Positions 26,841-33,720 are shown, counted from the first letter of the stretch. The stretch: 33,720 nucleotides of DNA from Moraxella cuniculi DSM 21768 (GCF_900156515.1 NZ_FTNU01000022.1:1-33720), one strand, 5' to 3'. Notes: generated by a model from the sequence alone, not told the origin. Numbers and translations are program-made.

Positions 26841-26860
26841 TTTTCATCATATCATGAAAA
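26841..26860. promoter_or_regulatory. palindrome upstream of metE, candidate operator
   Basis: TTTTCAT-CATATC-ATGAAAA, 7-base arms around 6 bases, 31 bases upstream of the metE -10. The spacing differs from the E. coli MetR consensus TGAA-N5-TTCA; a closer MetR-like match with one mismatch, TGAATTTTAATCA, lies at 26934-26946 in the leader. Which regulator binds is inference. Confidence 0.45.
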
Positions 26861-26890
26861 ACTTGATTTTTATTCATGTTAAAAATTTTG

Positions 26891-26896
26891 TATAAT
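26891..26896 (+). promoter_or_regulatory. -10 element of metE
   Basis: TATAAT, 75 bases before the metE ATG, with no good -35, as expected of an activator-dependent promoter. Confidence 0.5.
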
Positions 26897-26970
26897 GCCA
26901 CCATCAAAAATTTTCATGTTTTTGTAAATTTTGTGAATTTTAATCATCTAAGAAACCAAAGGAAAAAACG

Positions 26971-29226
26971 ATGACAGTTATCTCGCATATTTTGGGTTAT
27001 CCAAGAATTGGCGACAAACGCCAAACCAAATTCGCCCTAGAAAAATACTGGAAGGGCAAACAAGACAAAGCCAGCACGCTTGAGCAGATTCAGGCGGTGT
27101 TTAATAGCAATATCAACGAACAAATTGATGCGGATTTGTCCTTGATTACCACAGGTGATTTTGCTCACTATGATTTGGTATTGACCTTGGCAACTGCGTT
27201 AGGCGTTGTGCCGAAGCGTTTTGCTGGGGCGGCTGATCTTGATACTTTTGACCGTCAGTTTTATTTTGCTCGTGGTCGTGATAATACGGGCAAATTTGCC
27301 GATACTGCTGCATGGCAGATGACCAAATGGTTTGATACCAACTACCATTATCTTGTGCCAGAGCTTGCAGCAGATGAGTCATTTGCCAATCTTGATTTTG
27401 AGCAAATTATCAAGCAAGTTGTTGATACCAAAGAGATTTTGGCAAAGCGTGGCGTGAACAAGCCCATCAAGGTTGTCTTGGTCGGCCCTGTTTCTTTTTT
27501 GTATCTGTCAAGCAGTGAGCTTGAGGATAAGACCGCTCATCTTGACAAACTGATTCCTGCTTATAGCAAATTGCTTGGACAGCTTGGCGAATTGGGTGTG
27601 GAATATGCACAGCTAGATGAGCCGATTTTAAGCCTTGATTTGGACGGTAAATGGCAACAGGCATTTGAGCGTGCCTATAGCACTTTGCAACGCATTCCGC
27701 CAAAACTTATCGTTGCTAGCTATTTTGATACATTGGGCAACAATATCAATACGGCGTGCAATTTGCCAGTGGCGGGCATTCATATTGATATTACGCGTGC
27801 CAAGCAGCCCAAGCAATATGTGCAGCAGGTAATCGATCAGCTGCCAACGCACAAAATTTTATCAGTAGGCGTGGTTGATGGCCGTTCTGTATGGACCACC
27901 GATCAGGCGGCAGTAGCAGAGATTTTGGCAGAAGCCTATGGCAAATTGGCCGATCGTTTGTGGGTAGGTTCAGGTTCAAGCCTGCTGCATCTGCCTGTGG
28001 ATTTGGCACACGAAACCGTGCCTGAGCAATTGCAGGGCAAACTTGCTTTTGCCAAGCAAAAACTGGGCGAAGTGGCGATTTGTGCAAAACTTGCCACAGG
28101 TGAGATTGCCCCTGATGCCAATGCTGTGGCACTGGATTTGAGTTTGGCATTGGACGGTGCCAAAGTGCGTGCAGGTCAATTTGCCAGTCGTTATGCTGCC
28201 CAGCAAGCCAAGCTAAACTTACCGCTATTTCCGACCACAACCATCGGCTCATTCCCTCAGACGGTAGAGATTCGCAAGGCTCGTGCCGCATGGAATAAGG
28301 GCGATTTGTCAGATGCGGATTATCAGACCGCCATGCAAGAGGAAATTAAACGCAGCATTGACGAGCAAGAAAAGCTGGGTATTGATGTTTTTGTCCATGG
28401 TGAAGCCGAACGCACGGACATGGTGGAATATTTTGCACAGTATATGGACGGTTTTTGGGTGTCGGCAAATGGCTGGGTGCAAAGTTATGGCACTCGCTGT
28501 GTGCGTCCACCGATTGTTGTGGGCAATATCAGCAGACCTAAGGCGATGACTGTGGCGTGGATTAAATACGCCCAAAGCCTAACAGATAAACCGATGAAAG
28601 GTATGCTTACAGGCCCTGTTACCATCTTGAACTGGTCATTTGCTCCAAGCGATACCAAAACTCGTGATATTTTACGCCTACAAATCGCCGAAGCAATCAA
28701 TCAAGAAGTGGGTGATTTGCAAGACGCTGGCATTCATATTGTGCAGATTGATGAGCCAGCTTTCCGCGAGGGTTTGCCGCTAAAACAGGCCGATCAGGCA
28801 CATTATTGGAATCAGGCGGTCAATGCGTTTAAGCATTCATGCTCAATAGCCCACGAAAGCACCCAGATTCATACGCATATGTGCTATTCGTCATTTCATG
28901 ATTGCCTAGAGCATATCAGTGCTATGGACGCTGATGTCATCACTATCGAGACGGCACGCTCAGGCTTGCAATTGCTTGATGCCTTCAAAGGTAACGGCTA
29001 CGCCAATGCCATCGGGCCGGGTGTGTACGATATTCATTCGCCACGCACCCCAAGCAGCGAAAATATGCAGGTGGTGATTGATGAGGCGATTAAATATGTG
29101 CCAAAAGAACGCCTATGGGTAAACCCTGACTGCGGTCTAAAAACTCGCAACTGGGAGGAAACCGTGTCAGCACTGGCGAATATGATTGCAATGACCAAAA
29201 AAGTGCGTGAACAATACAGCAATTAA
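26971..29226 (+). CDS. metE: cobalamin-independent methionine synthase MetE
   Basis: Transfers methyl from 5-methyltetrahydropteroyl-triglutamate to homocysteine, the last step of methionine synthesis without B12. Two-barrel protein of 751 aa. The N-terminal half starts ISHILGYPRIGDKRQTKFAL; the C-terminal catalytic half starts near FPTTTIGSFPQTVEIRKAR. Zinc ligands are His636 and Cys638 (HTHMCYSSF), a Glu near 660 and Cys721 (NPDCGLKTR), matching E. coli His641, Cys643, Glu665 and Cys726 with a constant offset of five. AAAGGA precedes the ATG. Probably activated by MetR (24142-25029). A tiny peptide gene follows ten bases after its stop, before the terminator. Confidence 0.97.
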   Translation: MTVISHILGYPRIGDKRQTKFALEKYWKGKQDKASTLEQIQAVFNSNINEQIDADLSLITTGDFAHYDLVLTLATALGVVPKRFAGAADLDTFDRQFYFARGRDNTGKFADTAAWQMTKWFDTNYHYLVPELAADESFANLDFEQIIKQVVDTKEILAKRGVNKPIKVVLVGPVSFLYLSSSELEDKTAHLDKLIPAYSKLLGQLGELGVEYAQLDEPILSLDLDGKWQQAFERAYSTLQRIPPKLIVASYFDTLGNNINTACNLPVAGIHIDITRAKQPKQYVQQVIDQLPTHKILSVGVVDGRSVWTTDQAAVAEILAEAYGKLADRLWVGSGSSLLHLPVDLAHETVPEQLQGKLAFAKQKLGEVAICAKLATGEIAPDANAVALDLSLALDGAKVRAGQFASRYAAQQAKLNLPLFPTTTIGSFPQTVEIRKARAAWNKGDLSDADYQTAMQEEIKRSIDEQEKLGIDVFVHGEAERTDMVEYFAQYMDGFWVSANGWVQSYGTRCVRPPIVVGNISRPKAMTVAWIKYAQSLTDKPMKGMLTGPVTILNWSFAPSDTKTRDILRLQIAEAINQEVGDLQDAGIHIVQIDEPAFREGLPLKQADQAHYWNQAVNAFKHSCSIAHESTQIHTHMCYSSFHDCLEHISAMDADVITIETARSGLQLLDAFKGNGYANAIGPGVYDIHSPRTPSSENMQVVIDEAIKYVPKERLWVNPDCGLKTRNWEETVSALANMIAMTKKVREQYSN

Positions 29227-29235
29227 GGAGTGGTT

Positions 29236-29304
29236 ATGTGCGATACCTGCCATATCAATGTGCACGATGATGATGAGCTTGAATTTGACGAGCTTGATGA
29301 TTAA
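29236..29304 (+). CDS. 22-residue acidic peptide with C-x-x-C-H motif, cotranscribed with metE
   Basis: A very small open frame with a strong ribosome-binding site (AAGGAG at 29225-29230, five bases before the ATG). It begins nine bases after the metE stop and ends ten bases before the terminator hairpin. The peptide begins MCDTCHINVH and continues with twelve residues that are almost all Asp/Glu/Leu/Phe (DDDELEFDELDD). Cys2, Cys5, His6 and His10 could bind a metal ion. No signal peptide, so the CxxCH is not a cytochrome c heme site. Family not recognised. It may be a metal-binding or regulatory microprotein linked to the zinc enzyme MetE; that is speculation. Confidence 0.55.
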   Translation: MCDTCHINVHDDDELEFDELDD

Positions 29305-29314
29305 GTAACGGCAC

Positions 29315-29353
29315 AAAAACACCCATTGACCGATTGGTTGGTGGGTGTTTTTT
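29315..29353 (+). terminator. rho-independent terminator of the metE transcript
   Basis: AAAAACACCCA (29315-29325) pairs with TGGGTGTTTTT (29342-29352), with additional CCA/TGG pairing inside and a T-tract at the end. It places the small peptide gene inside the metE transcript. Confidence 0.85.
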
Positions 29354-29451
29354 ATGATAATTAAAAAATCACTTGTTGATATGGTGGCAAGTTGTGAGAA
29401 TTTGGTGAGTATTCATAATAAAAAATTACTTTTGTGTATCAAATTTTCTGC

Positions 29452-29457
29452 TAATAT
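29452..29457 (+). promoter_or_regulatory. candidate extended -10 of dedA
   Basis: TAATAT preceded by TGC, 35 bases before the ATG at 29493. Confidence 0.35.
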
Positions 29458-29492
29458 AGACGGTTTGATAATGACAAATGATGGGGCGGATT

Positions 29493-30143
29493 ATGGATGC
29501 AGTCATGCAGTTGATTGATTTTATCTTAAGCATTGATCAGTACTTGGCGGTGTTTTTTCAGAATTATGGGCTATGGATTTATGGCATTTTATTTTTGATT
29601 ATTTTTGTTGAAACTGGGCTTGTGGTCATGCCATTTTTGCCCGGAGATAGCTTGTTGTTTGCAGCAGGGGCGTTGGCGGCATTTACAGGTGCTTTAAACC
29701 CTATTTTGCTGATAGGCTTGCTATTTGTGGCGGCGGTGCTGGGTGATACGCTTAATTATCACATTGGCAAATATATCGGGCCAAAAGTTTTTGAAATTAA
29801 TTCTCGTTGGATTAATAAGCAACACTTGCTAAATACGCAGAAATTTTTTGCCAAGCATGGCGGCAAGACAATTATTTTTGCCCGCTTTATCCCTTTTGCT
29901 CGCACTTTTGCACCCTTTGTGGCAGGGGCAGGCAGTATGGATTATAAGTATTTTTTGAGCTATAACATCATCGGCGGGTTTTTGTGGATTGTCTCATTTG
30001 TGCTGCTGGGTTATTTTTTTGGCAACCAGCCAGTGATTAAAGATAATTTTACTTATGTGATTTTTGGCATTATTATCTTTAGTATTTTGCCAGTGGTGAT
30101 TGGTTTTGTGCGTGAAAAAATTGCCAAAAATCGCAATCAATAA
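29493..30143 (+). CDS. dedA: DedA inner-membrane protein
   Basis: Member of the DedA/VTT family closely resembling E. coli DedA. Conserved segments are ILFLIIFVETGLVVMPFLPG, GDSLLFAAGALAA, LGDTLNYHIGKYIG, FAKHGGKTIIFARFIPFART and FAPFVAGAGSMDY, with the essential Glu and Arg residues of the reentrant membrane loops. Family members are needed for membrane homeostasis and probably move lipids or couple to the proton motive force. ATG 29493 (MDAVMQLIDF) is preferred because GGGG lies nearby; ATG 29478 would add five residues. Convergent with bamE over a shared terminator. Confidence 0.93.
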   Translation: MDAVMQLIDFILSIDQYLAVFFQNYGLWIYGILFLIIFVETGLVVMPFLPGDSLLFAAGALAAFTGALNPILLIGLLFVAAVLGDTLNYHIGKYIGPKVFEINSRWINKQHLLNTQKFFAKHGGKTIIFARFIPFARTFAPFVAGAGSMDYKYFLSYNIIGGFLWIVSFVLLGYFFGNQPVIKDNFTYVIFGIIIFSILPVVIGFVREKIAKNRNQ

Positions 30144-30171
30144 TCAAATCAATACTTGAAAATGGGCAAAT

Positions 30172-30198
30172 AAAATGCCTCAATTGTTGAGGCATTTT
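30172..30198. terminator. bidirectional rho-independent terminator dedA/bamE
   Basis: AAAATGCCTCAA and TTGAGGCATTTT form a perfect 12-bp stem with a 3-base loop between the convergent stops. Confidence 0.9.
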
Positions 30199-30200
30199 GC

Positions 30201-30572
30201 TTAGCGTTGAGCTGGCAGGCTATCACGACCATCAATGCGTGCTACGCGTCCTTGATTATCAAAATAGATGCTTAGGTATTGCGAGGCATTTTTGACATTT
30301 GCTTTTTTCTGGCGTTTGCCATCAGTGCCAGCGGTATAGTCATAAATATAATCCCAGCGGTTGGATGCCAGCGTATCTCTCAATGCAGGCGAGCCAAGCA
30401 AATAAAGCACTTGGTTCATTGACATACCAACTTGAATTTGGCTGGCTTGTTGGGTGGTCAATGGCGTACCTTGTGGCAAATCAATGGTATAGACGCGAAA
30501 CGCATTACAGCCTGTCAGGGCAACTGTAGCGGCAAGGCTTAGACTTGCAAATAAGAAAGTAGATTTTGTCAT
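30201..30572 (-). CDS. bamE: outer-membrane assembly lipoprotein BamE (SmpA/OmlA)
   Basis: Small lipoprotein of the BAM complex, which inserts beta-barrel proteins into the outer membrane. It has a lipoprotein signal (residues 1-22, ATVALTGC, lipobox LTGC with Cys22) and the SmpA/OmlA fold: IQVGMSMNQVLYLLGSPAL, RWDYIYDY and LSIYFDNQGRVARIDG. Length 123 aa is normal. AAGGAT precedes the ATG. It is divergent from fur, the conserved omlA-fur arrangement of Pseudomonas and Acinetobacter relatives. Confidence 0.95.
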   Translation of the reverse strand: MTKSTFLFASLSLAATVALTGCNAFRVYTIDLPQGTPLTTQQASQIQVGMSMNQVLYLLGSPALRDTLASNRWDYIYDYTAGTDGKRQKKANVKNASQYLSIYFDNQGRVARIDGRDSLPAQR

Positions 30573-30750
30573 GGGTTATCCTTGTTTACATTGTGCTAGC
30601 CACATATTAAACATAACTTTGCGATTATGCAAGTATCTTTTGTGTTTTGCTTGTCATAATAAAGCAGCGATGGCATGATTTGTTAAATTGATGAGCGTGT
30701 TTGAGATTATCTGATGATTTTTGGGTGCAAGATTGCGATTTTTGTGGTAC

Positions 30751-30761
30751 ATTATAGCACA
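30751..30761 (-). promoter_or_regulatory. extended -10 element in the bamE/fur divergent region
   Basis: TGTGCTATAAT on the minus strand, facing bamE but about 180 bases from its ATG. It overlaps the region where the fur promoter should lie, so the two promoters may interfere. No clear Fur box (GATAATGATAATCATTATC-like) is seen. Confidence 0.4.
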
Positions 30762-30802
30762 ATGACAAAGAATAATCTGAATTCAGCAAGGGGTAAGAAT
30801 TT

Positions 30803-31243
30803 ATGGCATTCACCAATAAAGATTTGCGAAAAGCAGGGCTAAAAGTTACTTTGCCACGCATCAAAATTTTGGAACTGCTTGAAAATGCCGACCATCACCA
30901 CATGAGTGCCGAAGATGTTTATCGTGCGTTGGCAGAGCAGGGTGAGGATGTTGGCTTAGCAACCGTGTACCGTGTTTTGACACAGTTTGAGCAGGCAGGT
31001 ATCGTTGAGCGACATAATTTTGAGAACAATTTGTCCGTTTTTGAAATTGCTCAAGAAGAGCATCATGACCATCTGGTGTGTGATGTTTGTGGCAAGGTGA
31101 TGGAGTTTCGTAACAGCATCATCGAAGAGCAGCAGTTTAAGGTGGCACAAGAGTATAATTTTAAACTGTCTGGACATTCGCTGGTGCTATATGGCGTGTG
31201 TGATAGCCCAGAATGCCAAAAAGCCACCGCAGAGGCAAAATAA
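30803..31243 (+). CDS. fur: ferric uptake regulator Fur
   Basis: Iron-responsive repressor of iron uptake genes. The N-terminal winged helix (1-83) includes LRKAGLKVTLPRIKILELL and GEDVGLATVYRVLTQFEQAG. The dimerisation and metal-binding part has EEHHDHLVCDVCGKVMEF with Cys93 and Cys96 for structural zinc and the His cluster for regulatory iron. A further Cys pair (CDSPEC) lies near the C-terminus. Length 146 aa is typical. AAGGGG precedes the ATG. Followed by a terminator and convergent pilT. Confidence 0.97.
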   Translation: MAFTNKDLRKAGLKVTLPRIKILELLENADHHHMSAEDVYRALAEQGEDVGLATVYRVLTQFEQAGIVERHNFENNLSVFEIAQEEHHDHLVCDVCGKVMEFRNSIIEEQQFKVAQEYNFKLSGHSLVLYGVCDSPECQKATAEAK

Positions 31244-31282
31244 GCCTCACGGTTTAACCGCTTATGGCTGACAAGCCAATCC

Positions 31283-31317
31283 AAAACCTCAAAGCTGATT
31301 TGGGGTTTTGTATTTTT
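31283..31317 (+). terminator. rho-independent terminator of fur
   Basis: AAAACCTCAAA (31283-31293) pairs with TTTGGGGTTTT (31299-31309), 11 bp with one T-G wobble, loop GCTGA, followed by GTATTTTTG. Read from the other strand it also has A/T-rich flanks, so it could serve pilT in part. Confidence 0.8.
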
Positions 31318-31362
31318 GATAAGATGGCTGAAGTTAAATGGCGTGTGCTTGATTGTCCGTTA

Positions 31363-32415
31363 TCAGAGATTTTGTTGAGTGATGGCAAGAGTTTTTGTCT
31401 CTTGGCTGATTTTGCCTTGTCTTAATAGATGGTTTAGGCTGGACTCAAGGCTTATCATGCCAGCAGATAGCCCTGTCTGAATCACTGAGGGCAGCTGAGC
31501 AGATTTGTTTTCTCGGATAAGATTTGCCACAGCAGGCGTGCGTAACAAAATCTCAAAAGCAGCAACACGACCGCCATTTGTTGCAGGCAGTAGTCTTTGG
31601 GCGACCACCGCCTGTAGTGAGTCGGCAAGCATGGTGCGTACCATGTGCTTTTCGGCAGCGTCAAAGACATCAACAATACGGTCAATACTCTTGCTGGCAC
31701 TCATGGTGTGCAAAGTCGCCAAAACCAAATGACCTGTCTCTGCAGCGGTCAGTGCCAAGCGGATCGTCTGCAGATCACGCAATTCACCAACCAAAATCAC
31801 ATCAGGATCCTCGCGAAGAGCGGCACGCAACGCCTGCTCAAAACTCTGCGTATCTGTGCCAACTTGACGCTGGCTGATGAGCGATGATTTGCATTCATGT
31901 ATGAATTCAATCGGATCTTCAATCGTTAGAATGTGTGCTGCTCGATGCTCATTAATATAATCAACCAAAGCAGCCAGCGTGGTGGATTTGCCAGAGCCTG
32001 TTGCACCAGTAACCAGCACCAGACCTGATTGTAGCGAGGCGATTTTTTGCAGACTTTGATGAATATGAGCATTGTCCGTCAGCATATCGATGCCAACAAG
32101 GGTGCTGTTCAATGCACGAATCGCTACCGCCGCTCCTTGATGGGTGTGATAGGCGTTAATGCGAAAGCGACCCTGTGTGGTATCACACGCAAAATCGCAC
32201 TCGTGCTTTTGTTGCCAGCTGTCAAACTCCGCCTTTGGCATAAGCAAACCCAGCATGGTGGCGATGGTGTCAGAATCAAGCGGTGCATCATTGGTGGCAA
32301 CCAGCTTGCCATCAATTCTTAGCATGGCAGGGCGACCTGAGGATAAGTGCAAATCAGAGGCTGATTGTTGGCGTACCAAATTAAGCAGAGCATCAAGCGT
32401 GGCGGCGGTTTGCAT
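31363..32415 (-). CDS. pilT: type IV pilus retraction ATPase PilT
   Basis: Hexameric secretion-type ATPase in the cytoplasm that depolymerises type IV pili, driving twitching motility and DNA uptake. It has ASDLHLSSGRPAMLRIDG at the N-terminus, Walker A GATGSGKST (about 137-145), the Asp box ILTIEDPIEF, Walker B DPDVILVGELRD and the His box TGHLVLATLHT. The C-terminal RVAAFEILLRTPAVANLIRE resembles the PilT A-I-R-N-L-I-R-E motif. ATG 32415 is chosen because AAGGA lies six bases upstream; an ATG two codons earlier touches that site. About 350 aa. pilU is not adjacent. Divergent from yggS, as in Pseudomonas. Confidence 0.93.
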   Translation of the reverse strand: MQTAATLDALLNLVRQQSASDLHLSSGRPAMLRIDGKLVATNDAPLDSDTIATMLGLLMPKAEFDSWQQKHECDFACDTTQGRFRINAYHTHQGAAVAIRALNSTLVGIDMLTDNAHIHQSLQKIASLQSGLVLVTGATGSGKSTTLAALVDYINEHRAAHILTIEDPIEFIHECKSSLISQRQVGTDTQSFEQALRAALREDPDVILVGELRDLQTIRLALTAAETGHLVLATLHTMSASKSIDRIVDVFDAAEKHMVRTMLADSLQAVVAQRLLPATNGGRVAAFEILLRTPAVANLIRENKSAQLPSVIQTGLSAGMISLESSLNHLLRQGKISQETKTLAITQQNL

Positions 32416-32508
32416 TGTCATTCCTTGAAATTTTAATGTGCAGAGGTTTGTGAATTATTAAAACAAATTTTGGCGATTTTCTCAAGTTTTGCTTTGGGTT
32501 ATAAAATT

Positions 32509-32519
32509 TGTGCTACAAT
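32509..32519 (+). promoter_or_regulatory. extended -10 promoter of yggS
   Basis: TGTGCTACAAT, a one-base variant of the recurrent element, about 70-80 bases before the start codon. Confidence 0.55.
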
Positions 32520-32589
32520 GAGATTTTAGGCGGTAAATTTACCAAATCTCTCCTAAATATAAACAGCAAAAATCCGTGGGTAAGTGGTT

Positions 32590-33273
32590 ATGACAACGCA
32601 ATTTGACAAGAAAAAATTAATTGATAATTATAAAAATATTAAAAATTTATTAAATACTGCCAACCAGACCCACAAGCGTGGCAATGCTGCACGCTTGATT
32701 GCTGTCTCAAAAACCAAGCCTGCTGCTATGGTGGCGGCGTTATTTTCCGAAGGTCAGGTTGATTTTGGTGAAAATTATCTGCAAGAAGCCATCACAAAAA
32801 TAGACGAATTATCAGCTCTTGATATTACTTGGCATTATATTGGCAGTATTCAGCGTAATAAGACGCGGGATATCGCCAAATATTTTGACTGGGTGCATAC
32901 GCTTGAGCGAGAGGTTATCGCCACAAGGCTAAATGAACAGCGTGAAGGTATGCCGCCTTTGCAGGTGCTGATTCAGGTAAATATCGATAATGAGGCGAGC
33001 AAATCTGGCTGCTGTATTGAGCAGCTGCCTGCCTTGATTGAGGCGGTGTCGGCATGCCAAAACCTAACTTTGCGTGGGCTGATGGTGTTGCCAAGCAAAG
33101 AAGGTGGTGATGCTTTTATGCGAACTAAGGCGTTGTTTGATGAGATGGCGACACGCTATGCCTTGCCGCATTGGGACAGTATTAGCATGGGTATGAGTGG
33201 CGATATGGACGAGGCGGTGGCACATGGCTCAACGATGGTGCGTATCGGCACGGCAATCTTTGGCGAGCGGTAA
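32590..33273 (+). CDS. yggS: pyridoxal phosphate homeostasis protein YggS
   Basis: PLP-binding protein of the YggS/PROSC family with an alanine-racemase-like TIM barrel; it buffers PLP and affects amino acid and keto acid balance. PLP lysine is Lys41 in LIAVSKTKP. Family motifs are VDFGENYLQEA, WHYIGSIQRNKTRDIAKYFD, VLIQVNIDNEASKSG, LRGLMVLP, LPHWDSISMGMSGDMDEAVA and STMVRIGTAIFG. ATG 32590 gives 227 aa; a GTG two codons earlier is possible, and neither has a strong ribosome-binding site. Next to divergent pilT, a common gammaproteobacterial arrangement. Confidence 0.94.
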   Translation: MTTQFDKKKLIDNYKNIKNLLNTANQTHKRGNAARLIAVSKTKPAAMVAALFSEGQVDFGENYLQEAITKIDELSALDITWHYIGSIQRNKTRDIAKYFDWVHTLEREVIATRLNEQREGMPPLQVLIQVNIDNEASKSGCCIEQLPALIEAVSACQNLTLRGLMVLPSKEGGDAFMRTKALFDEMATRYALPHWDSISMGMSGDMDEAVAHGSTMVRIGTAIFGER

Positions 33274-33471
33274 TTGTTGTCTGCTTGGCAGAGAGTGTAG
33301 TTAAATTTATTTCCTTGCTTTTCCTATTTTTCATTTTTTTAAAATAAAAAAGCAGCCAAGGCATTAAGATGGCTAACTTTGTAAAAAGTATTTCTTTGTT
33401 ATTTTGTGTTTTGGCGTGGTTACAATCGCTAGCGTGGGTTTAAAAAGTAAACTAGCATTCCAGCCAATCTG

Positions 33472-33523
33472 TTTTGTATCTCCATTTTTGTGAACGTAGA
33501 AAGATACAAATAGAGATACAAAA
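33472..33523. repeat. AGATACAAA repeats forming an 11-bp inverted repeat
   Basis: TTTTGTATCTC at 33472-33482 is the exact inverted copy of GAGATACAAAA at 33513-33523. A further direct copy of AGATACAAA lies at 33502-33510. Three copies of a 9-base word in 52 bases suggest a protein-binding site array. Confidence 0.5.
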
Positions 33524-33567
33524 ATGATTATAATATAGGCGGTAATAGGTGGCAATAAATGGCAATA

Positions 33568-33604
33568 AAAAAACCCTAGATAATTGATTTATCTAGGGTT
33601 TTTT
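33568..33604 (-). terminator. rho-independent terminator, probably of ssrA
   Basis: AAAAAACCCTAGATAA and TTATCTAGGGTTTTTT form a perfect 16-bp stem with loop TTGAT and A/T tracts on both sides. It lies 30 bases beyond the CCA end of the tmRNA 3' fragment on the minus strand, where the ssrA terminator is expected. Confidence 0.8.
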
Positions 33605-33634
33605 GTGATATGTGGTTGTGTGTGGTTATATGAT

Positions 33635-33659
33635 TGGTGGAGATGGCGGGAGTTGAACC
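33635..33659 (-). other. 3' end fragment of the tmRNA gene (ssrA), candidate attachment site
   Basis: Read on the minus strand the segment gives GGTTCAACTCCCGCC followed by ATCTCCACCA: T-loop, 3' T-stem strand, acceptor strand and CCA of tmRNA. The 5' T-stem strand is wrong: ACAGG precedes the loop and does not pair with CCCGC, where an intact tmRNA would have GCGGG. Upstream there is AT-rich DNA with no pseudoknot structure. This is the duplicated 3' end left when an integrase inserts an element into ssrA; the element should extend to the right, with the complete ssrA on its far side. Confidence 0.75.
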
Positions 33660-33720
33660 TGTTTTTATTGCACCTTGTGCAATGCTATAAAAATTTAACC
33701 AAGTAAAATCAATAAGTTAG
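33660..33720. mobile_element. probable first bases of an element integrated in ssrA
   Basis: The sequence beyond the tmRNA 3' fragment is AT-rich and unlike tmRNA. It contains the hairpin ATTGCAC-CTT-GTGCAAT at 33667-33683 close to the crossover, a plausible arm or accessory site. Assignment to an island or prophage rests on the broken tmRNA alone. Confidence 0.4.

Larger units (their letters stand above)
26402..26970. other. AT-rich divergent region MFS gene/metE
   Basis: About 570 bases containing the doubtful small frame (26467-26730), a palindrome at 26841-26860, the metE -10 at 26891 and a roughly 70-base leader with the metE ribosome-binding site AAAGGA. Confidence 0.5.
33274..33634. 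other. intergenic region between yggS and the ssrA remnant
   Basis: About 360 bases without a credible gene. It holds three AGATACAAA-type repeats (33472-33523), a direct repeat of GGCAATAAA at 33551-33568 and the hairpin terminator at 33568-33604. Confidence 0.5.

Noticed and set aside
29236-29304. C-x-x-C-H of the small peptide as a cytochrome c heme site
   Set aside because: There is no signal peptide for export, and covalent heme attachment happens outside the cytoplasm.
33373-33555. 60-codon minus-strand frame near the right edge
   Set aside because: Spans the AGATACAAA repeats and low-complexity AT-rich DNA, no convincing ribosome-binding site and no recognised domain.
33635-33720. 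Complete tRNA or tmRNA gene at the right edge
   Set aside because: The T-stem does not pair and no acceptor 5' strand, D-arm, anticodon or tmRNA body is visible; only the 3' fragment is real.

Overview
The window looks like a chromosomal segment from a gammaproteobacterium of the family Moraxellaceae, most likely Moraxella or a close relative. The evidence is the moderately AT-rich coding style, a monomeric NADP isocitrate dehydrogenase, the divergent bamE/fur pair, a type IV pilus retraction ATPase next to yggS, and no visible LexA box at recA. The genus is inferred from gene content and style, not from a marker alignment.

Layout. Positions 1-282 are the end of an IS3-family (IS150-like) insertion sequence, transposase on the minus strand and running off the left edge, followed by what look like gene remnants. 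From 781 to 4580 there is a translationally coupled HAD hydrolase/DedA pair (minus) and a QseBC/PmrAB-type two-component operon (plus). From 4796 to 9293 lies ftsQ-ftsA-ftsZ, detached from the usual mur/ddl and lpxC neighbours, then a PHP-domain nuclease gene. recX and recA follow on the minus strand. A non-coding stretch at about 11.4-11.95 kb holds three perfect DnaA boxes and a very AT-rich segment, so it is a candidate replication origin or DnaA-binding locus. To its right on the plus strand are a FimT-like pseudopilin, a cN-I type 5'-nucleotidase, a TatD-family nuclease with a frameshifted lipoprotein-like upstream segment, and tcdA.

The middle (15.4-23.6 kb) is core metabolism: dapD, an alpha/beta hydrolase, lipA, hemH, icd and tsaD. 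Next comes a methionine locus (metR, an MFS transporter whose start looks disturbed, metE, and a tiny Cys-x-x-Cys-His acidic peptide gene sharing the metE transcript). Then come dedA, bamE/fur, pilT and yggS. The right edge (33635-33659) carries only the 3' end of a tmRNA gene (ssrA) on the minus strand, plus the terminator expected after ssrA, without a tmRNA body. That is what the boundary of an element integrated into ssrA looks like, so the last 60 bases are probably the first bases of a genomic island or prophage.

Most of the window is ordinary housekeeping DNA. The least explained items are the 22-residue peptide after metE, the split lipobox before the TatD gene, the DnaA-box region, the ssrA-derived junction, and the unusual FtsA nucleotide loop and FtsZ tail. 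No CRISPR array, rRNA or complete tRNA gene was found.
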